Made by a program: the position numbers and the translations under genes
Source: Oerskovia douganii
Lineage (GTDB): Bacteria; Actinomycetota; Actinomycetes; Actinomycetales; Cellulomonadaceae
Length of the DNA stretch: 64,000 nucleotides
Assembly (NCBI RefSeq): GCF_015142735.1
Contig: NZ_JACSPN010000006.1
Location: 124,001 to 188,000 of the forward strand
Reading direction: 5' to 3'
The notes under the pieces: generated by a model
Seen by the model: only the letters and a program-made list of their open reading frames with translations
Database searches by the model: none
Told to the model about the DNA's origin: nothing
Part shown: one piece after another, positions 41,417 through 49,325 of the stretch
How positions within the stretch are numbered: position 1 is the first letter of the stretch
Layout: each line of letters begins with the position of its first letter

Positions 41417-42955
41417 TCACCGCGTCCGCGGGAAGCCGAGGTCGATGCTGCTGGTCGCGGGGTCCGGCCACCGCGAGGTGACGACCTTGGTGCGGGTCGC
41501 GAAGTGGATGCCCTCGGGCCCGTACATGTGGGAGTCCCCGAACAGCGAGCCCTTCCACCCGCCGAACGAGTAGTAGCCGACGGGCACCGGGATGGGGACG
41601 TTGACGCCGATCATCCCGGCCTGCGCCTCGACCTCGAACCGGCGGGCCGCGCCCCCGTCGCGGGTGAAGATCGCGGCCCCGTTGCCGTAGGGGTTCTCGT
41701 TGACGAGCCGCAGGGCGTCGTCGAACGCCTCGACGCGCACGACCGAGAGGACGGGCCCGAAGACCTCCTCGCGGTACACGGTGTGCTCGGGCCGCACGTG
41801 GTCCACGAGGCTCGGACGCAGGAAGAACCCGCCGCTGGTGTCCTCGCCGCCCGGCCCCGGCCCGACGGGCGGGCCGTCGCGTCCGTCCACGACGAGGCGC
41901 GCGCCCTCCTCGAGAGCGCTGCCCACGCGCGCCGCGACACGGTCCCGGTGCTCGGCCGTGATGAGCGGCCCCATCTGGGAGGCGGGGTCGTTCCCCGGCC
42001 CGACGACGAGCCCCAGCACGCGCACGCGGATCGCCTCGACCAGGGCGTCGGCCACGTCGCCGACCGCGACCACGACCGAGATCGCCATGCACCGCTCCCC
42101 CGCCGACCCGTACCCCGCCGATACCGCAGCGTCCGCCGCGGCGTCGAGCTCGGCGTCGGGCAGGACGACGAGGTGGTTCTTCGCCCCACCCAGGGCCTGG
42201 ACACGCTTGCCGTGGCGCGTGCCCGTCTCGTACACGTGACGTGCGACGGGGGTCGAGCCGACGAAGCTGACCGCGGCGACGTCGGGGTGCTCGAGGAGCC
42301 GGTCGACCGCGACCCGGTCGCCCTGGACCACGTTGACGACCCCGTCGGGCAGCCCGGCCTCGGACAGGAGGCGCGCGACGAGCAACGAGGCCGACGGGTC
42401 GCGCTCGCTCGGCTTGAGCACGAACGTGTTGCCGCACGCGATCGCCGTCGGGATCATCCACAACGGCACCATGAACGGGAAGTTGAACGGGGTGATGCCT
42501 GCCATGACCCCCAGCGGCTGCCTCACTTCGTGCACGTCGACCCCCGTCGAGACCTGCTGGCTGAAGCCGCCCTTGAGCAGGTGCGGGATCCCGGCCGCGA
42601 ACTCGACGTTCTCCAGGGCGCGCGCCACCTCGCCCTGGGCGTCGCTCACGACCTTGCCGTGCTCGGCCGAGACCAGGTGCGCGATCTCGTCGCGGTGCGA
42701 GCGCAGGAGCTCGTGGAACGCGAAGAGGATCTCGACGCGACGCGACAGCCCCGTCCGGGACCAGCCGGGGAAGGCCGCGAGCGCCGCGGCGACGGCGGCG
42801 TCCACGTCCGCTGCCGAGGCGAGCGCCACGCGCCCCGTGACGCGGCCGGTCGACGGGTCGTGGACGGGACCGTGCCGGTCGGCGTCGTCCACCCGTCGGC
42901 CCCCGACGACGTGGCCGACCACCCCGGGGTCCTGCACGGGGGTGCTGCTCGTCAT
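41417..42955 (-). CDS. mmsA: CoA-acylating (methyl)malonate-semialdehyde dehydrogenase
   Basis: 512 residues. ALDH-superfamily, catalytic Cys in GSAGERCMAIS (~292), NAD-binding FNFPFMVPLWMIPTAIACGN, and the MMSDH-typical GGAKNHLVVLPD. Oxidises malonate or methylmalonate semialdehyde to acetyl-/propionyl-CoA. I start at the ATG 42955 (MTSSTP), which has GGGAGGGAGG upstream; the longer frame to 43057 overlaps the promoter. First gene of the operon; a CRP/GlxR-type site is at 43043-43058 and the palindrome CTGAGTCTCAG at 43010-43020. Confidence 0.93.
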   Translation of the reverse strand: MTSSTPVQDPGVVGHVVGGRRVDDADRHGPVHDPSTGRVTGRVALASAADVDAAVAAALAAFPGWSRTGLSRRVEILFAFHELLRSHRDEIAHLVSAEHGKVVSDAQGEVARALENVEFAAGIPHLLKGGFSQQVSTGVDVHEVRQPLGVMAGITPFNFPFMVPLWMIPTAIACGNTFVLKPSERDPSASLLVARLLSEAGLPDGVVNVVQGDRVAVDRLLEHPDVAAVSFVGSTPVARHVYETGTRHGKRVQALGGAKNHLVVLPDAELDAAADAAVSAGYGSAGERCMAISVVVAVGDVADALVEAIRVRVLGLVVGPGNDPASQMGPLITAEHRDRVAARVGSALEEGARLVVDGRDGPPVGPGPGGEDTSGGFFLRPSLVDHVRPEHTVYREEVFGPVLSVVRVEAFDDALRLVNENPYGNGAAIFTRDGGAARRFEVEAQAGMIGVNVPIPVPVGYYSFGGWKGSLFGDSHMYGPEGIHFATRTKVVTSRWPDPATSSIDLGFPRTR

Positions 42956-43009
42956 GCTGGCCTCCCTCCCGGGCACGGCACGGTGAGCGGCGGCCCGGGT
43001 CGTCGACGA

Positions 43010-43020
43010 CTGAGTCTCAG
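43010..43020. promoter_or_regulatory. Palindrome CTGAGTCTCAG in the pyd promoter region
   Basis: 11-bp perfect palindrome (about the central base) 55 bp upstream of mmsA. Possible operator for an unseen regulator; no regulator gene is adjacent. Confidence 0.35.
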
Positions 43021-43042
43021 TGTGGCACGAGCGACCCGTTCG

Positions 43043-43058
43043 TGTGAGGTCGGTCACA
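43043..43058. promoter_or_regulatory. CRP/GlxR-type cAMP-receptor binding palindrome
   Basis: TGTGAGGTCGGTCACA matches the consensus TGTGA-N6-TCACA perfectly. It lies 88 bp upstream of the pyd operon's first gene and 97 bp upstream of the divergent EEP gene, well placed to control either. Confidence 0.7.
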
Positions 43059-43143
43059 GTCGGCCGGTGTGTCGGTCGGGCGAAGCCACCCGTCGCGTCG
43101 CGTGCGTCCCGTGCGCCACTGTCGCAGCGCCACCGGCCCCGGG

Positions 43144-43149
43144 TACGGT
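43144..43149 (+). promoter_or_regulatory. -10 box TACGGT, leaderless start
   Basis: TACGGT, 6-nt spacer CGGGCC, then GTG at 43156. Confidence 0.6.
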
Positions 43150-43155
43150 CGGGCC

Positions 43156-46023
43156 GTGACCGACGAGCACCGCACGAACGACCCCGACCCCGGCGACCGC
43201 CGATCCCCGACCGGCCCCCCTCCCACCGGGCGCGAGGCCGACCCCGCCCGGCCCCTCACCCGCGCCGAGCGCCGCGCCGCCGAGCAGGCCGCGCTCGAGC
43301 GCCAGGCGGACTCGTCGTGGCAGCCGTCCCCCTCGACCGGGACGCTGCCGGTCTCCCGCCCCCGGACCGCGGCGCTGCCCCTGCCCGGGGCGCCCACCGC
43401 CGGCCCGCCCGCGACGGGCGGCGCGGCCGGCCGGGTCACGGCACGCACCACGGCGGTCCGGGCGGACACCGGCACCGGGCCGGCACAGGACACCGTGGCC
43501 ACCGCCCGGGAACAGGCACCGGCGGGTGCCGCCGCGTGGGAGCGGGTCGAGGTGCCGACCGAGACTCCGACGCCGGTGCCGGTCTCCGCGTGGCGCGAGC
43601 GCGCGGCACGCTTCGCCCTGGCCCAGCCCGCCAAGGGTGGCGCGACCCCGCCCGCCGAGCACGCCGCACCGGCCACCCCCGCCGTCGCGGCCGCGGCCGA
43701 GCGCCCGGCCGCCCCCGCAGTCGCCGTCGGCACCGTCGGCCCTGTCACGGCCCCGGCGGCCACCCCCCTCGTCGCCCCCACGCCGACCGGCGCCGCCCCC
43801 GGGGCCCTGGCCACCCCCGATGCGGTCGCGCCCCTGGCCGCCCCCGGCTCCGGCTCCGCGACGCCGTTCCCCACGAGGCGCCAGCTCTCCCACGCGGCCC
43901 GCCACGTGACCCGCCTCGGCCGCGGCAACGCCGCCCGCCTGCTCCTGCTCACCGTGGTCACGGCGCTCGCGGTCGAGATGATCCGGGCGAGCGGCCCCCT
44001 GCTGGACCGTGCCTTCTCCGCGGGCGTGGTCGTCGCCGCCGGGACCGCCCTGGTCACCTACGCGGCACCGGCGCTCGCGGTGACGATCATCGCGGCCCGG
44101 CTCCCGATCTCCGGCCGGGTCACGCTCGGCGCCGTCCTGGCCCTCGTGGCATGGCGCCTGGGGCTGCAGGGCCTCGGCATCGCGGCCGGGTCCGAGGGGA
44201 CGCTCGGCTCCGCCCGCTACGGGCTGGGGCTCGGCGGTACGGCCCTCGCGGTGGCCACCCTCGTCATCGTGGCCGGCTTCGTGAGCGGCGTCCGTCCCGT
44301 CCCGGGGGACGACTCCCCCGAGAGGGTCGGCGGCGCGTGGTCGCCGCTCGCGAACGGACGCATGGTCGCGCTGGGCGTCGCACTGGGCGTCCTCGGTGCC
44401 GCGGGCGTGAGCCTGCTGTACGGCACGTGGGACGCCTACTGGCGCACGGGCCTGCTCGCCTGGGCGGGCCCCCTCGCCCTCGGCGGCCTCGCCGTGGTCG
44501 CGGCGTGGCTGCTGCGCCGTGACACGGCCGCGCCCGGGGCCCGCGGTCTCTGGGTGCTCGGCCCGTACCTCGCGCTGGGCATCATGGTGTTCGGCAACCC
44601 GTCCTTCGTCTCCGCGCAGACGGGCCTCCCCCTGACCGTGGCTGCCGGAGGCGTCGCGGTCGCCGCGCTGCTGGTCGGCCTGACCACCGTCCGGGGGACC
44701 GCACGGTCCAGCCGACCGGGCGGCAGCGCCGTCCTCGCGCTGCTGGGCAGGGTGGCCGACCTCGTGGCCATGCTCGCCGTGACGGTCGTCGTGTTCGTGC
44801 TGCCGGGCCGGACGGAGGAGGTCGACGGATTCCTCTCCTGGGCCCTCCTGATCTGCGTCGTCGGCCTGGCGGTCGCCTCGACCGACGCCGTCGTGCACGC
44901 CCTGACCCGGCCTGCCCGGGACATCGGCTGGCTGCGCCTGGCCGGGGCGAGCACCGCCGTCGGGCTGGGGCTGATCCTCCCCCTGCTGGTCTACCAGCTC
45001 GACTACGACGTGCCCCTGCCCGTGCCGAACGCCGTGGTGCCGGTCGCGGTCGCGCTCGTGCTGGCGCTCGCCGGGCTGCGCCGCACGCCGCCGCTCCCTG
45101 CGTCCGCGGCGGGCACCGCGGCCGCCGCGCGCGTCGCGCCGCCGAGCGTGCGGGTAGCCCTCCCGGTGGTCGCCGGCGTCGCGGTCCTGGCCGCGGGCGG
45201 GGTCGTCGTGCAGTCGATCGACCTGCCCGACGACGCCCCGGCAGCCGCGACGAGCACCGAGCAGGGACTCGTCGTCCTCGACTGGAACCTGCACTACGGG
45301 GTCAGCGCGACGCCGTCGGTCGAGCTCGACCAGGTCGCCGCGACGATCCGGGGATCGGGCGCCCAGGTCGTGGCCCTCCAGGAGGTCTCGCGGGGCTGGG
45401 TGCTGGGCGGCGGCGTGGACATGGCGACCTACCTCGCCCGCGCCACCGACATGGAGGTCGTGTTCGTCGGCGCGGCCGACCGGCAGTTCGGGAACGCGAT
45501 CCTGTGGGACCCCGCGAGCGTCACCGTGGCCGACGTCTCGCGGCTCGCACTGCCCTACGGCGCCGGGCCCCAGTACCGGTCGGCGATCTCCGCGACCGTG
45601 ACACCCGTCGACGGGTCCGACGCGACCTGGTCCGAGGGCGTGCGCGTGACCTCGGTGCACCTGCAGCACCGTCGCGAGAACACGCCCACCCGGCTCGACC
45701 AGCTCGACGCCCTCTTCGCCGCCGAACCGGTCGACGGGCCGTTCGTGCTCGCCGGCGACCTCAACGCCGAGCCCGGCTGGGAGGAGATCGACCTGGTCGA
45801 GTCCCAGGGCCTGCTCAGCGGGCAGGACGACGCAGGGAACGCGGACGACCTCACGTCCCCCGCCACGGCGCCGCGCCACCGGATCGACTGGGTCTTCGGC
45901 TCGGGACTCACCTTCGAGCGCTTCCAGGTCCTCGACGACGTCTCGTCGGACCACCGCCCGCTCGTGGCCGTCGTCCGGCCCGGGGAGGAGAAGGAGGCGG
46001 CCGCCCCGGAGACCACGGGCTGA
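43156..46023 (+). CDS. Multi-helix membrane protein with C-terminal EEP phosphodiesterase domain
   Basis: 955 residues. Residues 1-~255 are Ala/Pro/Thr-rich and disordered; ~255-700 hold a dozen or so hydrophobic helices (LLLLTVVTALAVEMIRASG, LPISGRVTLGAVLALVAW and on). The C-terminal ~250 residues are an endonuclease/exonuclease/phosphatase fold: NLHYG, QEVSRG, VHLQHRR, GDLNAEP (catalytic Asp/Asn), RIDWVF and SDHRPLVA are all there. This puts a sphingomyelinase/inositol-phosphatase-like catalytic domain outside or on the membrane; substrate unknown. GTG start fixed by the -10 box. A run of an antisense frame exists but is an artefact of the GC-rich third base. Confidence 0.85.
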   Translation: MTDEHRTNDPDPGDRRSPTGPPPTGREADPARPLTRAERRAAEQAALERQADSSWQPSPSTGTLPVSRPRTAALPLPGAPTAGPPATGGAAGRVTARTTAVRADTGTGPAQDTVATAREQAPAGAAAWERVEVPTETPTPVPVSAWRERAARFALAQPAKGGATPPAEHAAPATPAVAAAAERPAAPAVAVGTVGPVTAPAATPLVAPTPTGAAPGALATPDAVAPLAAPGSGSATPFPTRRQLSHAARHVTRLGRGNAARLLLLTVVTALAVEMIRASGPLLDRAFSAGVVVAAGTALVTYAAPALAVTIIAARLPISGRVTLGAVLALVAWRLGLQGLGIAAGSEGTLGSARYGLGLGGTALAVATLVIVAGFVSGVRPVPGDDSPERVGGAWSPLANGRMVALGVALGVLGAAGVSLLYGTWDAYWRTGLLAWAGPLALGGLAVVAAWLLRRDTAAPGARGLWVLGPYLALGIMVFGNPSFVSAQTGLPLTVAAGGVAVAALLVGLTTVRGTARSSRPGGSAVLALLGRVADLVAMLAVTVVVFVLPGRTEEVDGFLSWALLICVVGLAVASTDAVVHALTRPARDIGWLRLAGASTAVGLGLILPLLVYQLDYDVPLPVPNAVVPVAVALVLALAGLRRTPPLPASAAGTAAAARVAPPSVRVALPVVAGVAVLAAGGVVVQSIDLPDDAPAAATSTEQGLVVLDWNLHYGVSATPSVELDQVAATIRGSGAQVVALQEVSRGWVLGGGVDMATYLARATDMEVVFVGAADRQFGNAILWDPASVTVADVSRLALPYGAGPQYRSAISATVTPVDGSDATWSEGVRVTSVHLQHRRENTPTRLDQLDALFAAEPVDGPFVLAGDLNAEPGWEEIDLVESQGLLSGQDDAGNADDLTSPATAPRHRIDWVFGSGLTFERFQVLDDVSSDHRPLVAVVRPGEEKEAAAPETTG

Positions 46024-46056
46024 CCGGGCAGCCCGGGCATCTCGGGCAGCCCGGAC

Positions 46057-46869
46057 TCAGCGCGCAGCGCGCAAGGCCTCGCCGATCACCCGGGCGGCCT
46101 CGGGAAAGCGGTCCGGGTCAGGACCGGCATAGCTCAGCCGGACGCAGGGCCCCGGGGCCTCGGCGGGGAACCACTCCCCGCCCGGGGCGACGAGCACGCC
46201 GCGGGCCTCGCACTCCCGCACGAGCAGGTCGAGGTCGGTCCCGTCCGGCAGGCGCAGCCACAGGTTCAGCCCACCGGCCGGCACCCGGTCCAGGGTGGCC
46301 TCGGGGACGTGCTCACGCAACGCCTCGGCGAGCAGGTCGCGGCGCGCTCGGAGCCGGGGGCGGACGCCACGCAGGTGGCTGCGCCAGGCGGGCTGGGTCA
46401 CGACGTCGAGCGCAGCCGCCTGCAGGAGCCCGCTGACGTACATCGAGGTGGCTCCGAGGTCCGCCTGGATGCGGTCGCGTGCAGGGCCCCGGGCGACCAC
46501 GGCCGCGACCCGCAGCGCGGGCGAGACGCTCTTGGTGAGCGAGCGCAGGTAGATCACGTGCCCGTCGTCGTCGTACGCGGCGACCGGGCGAGGATCGGTG
46601 TCGATCGCCAGGTCGTGCGCCCAGTCGTCCTCGACGAGGAACGCGCCGTGCCGGCGGACGACGTCGAGCACGTCGCGGCCGAGCCGTGTGGACCACTGCG
46701 CCCCGGTCGGGTTGGCGTAGGTGGGCTGGGCGTAGAACGCTCGGGCGCCGCTCGACCCGAGAGCGCGGTCGACGTCGCGGGAGGCCTCGCGGTCGTGCTG
46801 TGCGCGGGCCTCGCCGTCCGCACCCGCCTGGGACGGTCGGGCGACCGGTCGCACCGGCGTCCCGCGCAC
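46057..46869 (-). pseudogene. MocR-type regulator, C-terminal aminotransferase part only
   Basis: About 230 residues match the second half of a GntR-MocR aminotransferase domain: FYAQPTYANPTGAQW, VEDDWAHDLAIDTDPRPVAAYDDDGHVIYLRSLTKSVSPALRVA (PLP Lys in SLTKS) and the tail VRLSYAGPDPDRFPEAARVIG. The GntR winged helix and first half of the domain (about 220 residues) are missing, and the first ~45 residues are not family-like. The open frame starts at a GTG at 46869, but it lies 57 bp from lpdA. A 5'-truncated remnant. Confidence 0.75.
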
Positions 46870-46925
46870 CCCCGCCGGGCAGCGCCGTCGGCCCGACGCC
46901 TCGACGGACCGACGGCGCCTGCGCC

Positions 46926-48374
46926 TCAGTCCTCGCGGTGGTGGAGCATGCGAGCGACCTCCGCGATCGACCCCGACAGCGACGGGTAGACCGTGAAGGC
47001 CTCGGCGACGTCGTCGACCGTGAGACGGTGCGCGACCGCGAGCGTGATGGGGAAGATGAGCTCGCTCGCGCGCGGGGCGACGACCACGCCGCCCAGGACG
47101 ACGCTCGCCTCGGGGTGCGCGAACAGCTTGACGAACCCGTCGCGCATGCCGAGCATCTTCGCGCGCGGGTTGCGGGCCAGCGGCAGGGTCGTGGTCACGT
47201 ACCGCGACCCCTGCTCCTTGAGCTTCTCCTCGCCGTACCCGACGGTCGCGATCTCGGGGGCCGTGAAGATGTTCGCCGCGACCGTGCGCAGCTTGATGGG
47301 GCTCACCGCGTCACCCAGCGCGTGCGACATGGCCACGCGACCCTGCATCGCCGCGACCGAGGCGAGCGGCAGGATGCCCGTGCAGTCACCGGCCGCGTAG
47401 ATGCCGCGCACCGAGGTGCGCGAGACCTTGTCGACCTGCACGTGACCGCCCGGGGTCAGGCGGACTCCCGCCTCCTCGAGCCCGATGCCCGCGGTCGAGG
47501 GGATGGACCCGACCGCGAGGAGCACGTGCGATCCCTTGACCACCCGCCCGTCGGCGAGCGTGACCTCGACGCCCTCCTCGGTGCGGACCGCGGCCTCGGC
47601 GCGCGTGCGGGACATGACGGTCATGCCGCGCGAGCGGAAGACTCCCTCGATGAGCTCGGCCGCGTCGGCGTCCTCGCCCGGCAGCACGCGGTCCCGGCTC
47701 GAGACGAGCACGACGTCCGACCCGAGCGCGTTGTAGGCCCCCGCGAACTCGGCGCCCGTGACGCCGGACCCCACGACGATCAGGCGCTCGGGGAGCTCCT
47801 TGAGGTTGTAGAGCTGGGTCCACGTGAGGATGCGCTCACCGTCCGGGACGGCGGTCGGCAGGACGCGCGGGGTCGCGCCGAGCGCGAGGAGGATCACGTC
47901 GGCCTCGACCAGCACCTCCTCCGCGTCCTCCTGGAGCGTGACGTGCACGCGCGACGGCCCGTCGAGCCGGCCCTGGCCGAGCAGCACGCGCACTCCCTCG
48001 CGCTCGAGGCGTGCGTGGATGTCGGCGGACTGTGCGGCCGCGAGCGCCATGACGCGCGTGTTGACGGCGTCGAGGTCGACCATGTGGCGGCGCATCGCGG
48101 GGTGCGCGGCCTTCGCGGTGTCCACGGGGAGCCGGATGCCGAGGTCGGCGGCACGGTCGGCGATCGTCATCCAGTCGGCGGTCGCGATGAGGGTCTTGGA
48201 GGGGACCACGTCGGTGAGGACGGCGGCACCGCCGAGCCCCTGGCGCTCGACGACCGTGACGTCGGCGCCGAGCCGTCGGGCGACGAGAGCCGCCTCGTAG
48301 CCTCCGGGTCCACCGCCCAGGATCACGATGCGGGTGGCCTGCAGGTCGGGGTTCTCGTTCGTCACGGGTGCCAT
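46926..48374 (-). CDS. lpdA: NAD(P)H:quinone reductase of the LpdA family
   Basis: 482 residues, flavoprotein disulfide reductase fold. FAD motif GGGPGGYEAA at ~20-29, NAD motif VVGSGVTGAEFAGAYN at ~200-215 and AAGDCTGILPLAS. The redox cysteines are absent: the usual GGxCxxxxC is GLGGAAVLTDVVPSK here. This is characteristic of the mycobacterial Rv3303c-type quinone reductase (LpdA), not a lipoamide dehydrogenase. ATG at 48374 with GATGCT 6 nt upstream; a GTG at 48365 is an alternative. Confidence 0.88.
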   Translation of the reverse strand: MAPVTNENPDLQATRIVILGGGPGGYEAALVARRLGADVTVVERQGLGGAAVLTDVVPSKTLIATADWMTIADRAADLGIRLPVDTAKAAHPAMRRHMVDLDAVNTRVMALAAAQSADIHARLEREGVRVLLGQGRLDGPSRVHVTLQEDAEEVLVEADVILLALGATPRVLPTAVPDGERILTWTQLYNLKELPERLIVVGSGVTGAEFAGAYNALGSDVVLVSSRDRVLPGEDADAAELIEGVFRSRGMTVMSRTRAEAAVRTEEGVEVTLADGRVVKGSHVLLAVGSIPSTAGIGLEEAGVRLTPGGHVQVDKVSRTSVRGIYAAGDCTGILPLASVAAMQGRVAMSHALGDAVSPIKLRTVAANIFTAPEIATVGYGEEKLKEQGSRYVTTTLPLARNPRAKMLGMRDGFVKLFAHPEASVVLGGVVVAPRASELIFPITLAVAHRLTVDDVAEAFTVYPSLSGSIAEVARMLHHRED

Positions 48375-48472
48375 TCTGTCAGCATCCGAGGAGGTTTCGT
48401 GTCAGCATGCGGACAAGCCGACCGGCCGGGGCGACGACGGGCGTTCCGCGCGGCGCGGGGCCTCAGAACGGT

Positions 48473-48478
48473 TAGCCT
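48473..48478 (+). promoter_or_regulatory. -10 box TAGCCT for the PNP operon
   Basis: TAGCCT, 6-nt spacer CGTCCT, ATG at 48485. Leaderless. Confidence 0.6.
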
Positions 48479-48484
48479 CGTCCT

Positions 48485-49324
48485 ATGACGACGACCTTGT
48501 CTCTCGACGACCCCACGACCGACCCGTTCCTCGTGGCCCGCGCCGCTGCGGACCACATCGCCGAAGCCACCGGGATCGAGGGCCACGACGTCGCCCTCGT
48601 GCTCGGTTCGGGCTGGGGCGGGGCGGCCGAGCTCCTGGGCGACGTCGTCGCGGAGATCCCCACGAACGAGATCCCCGGGTTCTCGAAGCCCGCGGTCGCG
48701 GGCCACGTCGCGACGACGCGCTCGATCCGCATCGAGCGGGCCGACGGCTCGGTCCGCCACGCACTGGTGCTCGGCTCGCGCACCCACCTGTACGAGGGCA
48801 AGGGCGTGCGGCACGTCGTGCACGGGGTGCGTACCGCGGCCGCGACCGGCGCGCAGACCGTGATCCTGACGAACGGCTGCGGCGGTCTCAACCTCGACCA
48901 CGGTCCGGGCACCCCGGTGCTCATCCGGGACCACATCAACCTCACGGCGACGTCCCCGCTCGAGGGCGCGACGTTCGTCGACCTGACGGACCTGTACTCC
49001 CCGCGCCTGCGCGACCTGGCGCGGTCCGTCGACGGGTCGCTCGGGGAGGGCGTGTACGCCCAGTTCCCCGGCCCGCACTACGAGACCCCCGCCGAGGTCC
49101 GCATGGCTGGCATCCTGGGTGCGGACCTGGTCGGCATGTCGACCACGCTCGAGGCCATCGCCGCGCGGCACGCGGGGCTCGAGGTCCTGGGCATCTCGTT
49201 GGTGACGAACCTTGCCGCGGGCATCAGCCCGACGCCGCTCTCGCACGGTGAGGTCATCGAGGCGGGCCAGGCGGCCGGCCCCCGGATCAGCTCCTTGCTC
49301 GCCGAGATCGCGAAGCTGGTGTGA
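48485..49324 (+). CDS. Purine nucleoside phosphorylase
   Basis: 279 residues of the trimeric PNP/MTAP group: phosphate loop LVLGSGWGGAAELLG, HLYEGKG, VILTNGCGGLN and MVGMSTTLEAIAARHAG-type motif (as GADLVGMSTTLEAIAA). Splits purine nucleosides to base and (deoxy)ribose-1-phosphate. Start fixed by the -10 box. The mutase gene follows after 1 nt, consistent with processing of the sugar phosphate. Confidence 0.93.
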   Translation: MTTTLSLDDPTTDPFLVARAAADHIAEATGIEGHDVALVLGSGWGGAAELLGDVVAEIPTNEIPGFSKPAVAGHVATTRSIRIERADGSVRHALVLGSRTHLYEGKGVRHVVHGVRTAAATGAQTVILTNGCGGLNLDHGPGTPVLIRDHINLTATSPLEGATFVDLTDLYSPRLRDLARSVDGSLGEGVYAQFPGPHYETPAEVRMAGILGADLVGMSTTLEAIAARHAGLEVLGISLVTNLAAGISPTPLSHGEVIEAGQAAGPRISSLLAEIAKLV

Positions 49325-49325
49325 C

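Noticed and set aside
43054-45954. 966-residue antisense frame opposite the EEP gene
   Set aside because: Full overlap with a gene carrying catalytic motifs; content is Arg/Gly/Asp shadow with no family.
46926-48374. Dihydrolipoamide dehydrogenase
   Set aside because: The redox CxxxxC is missing; LpdA-type quinone reductase fits better.
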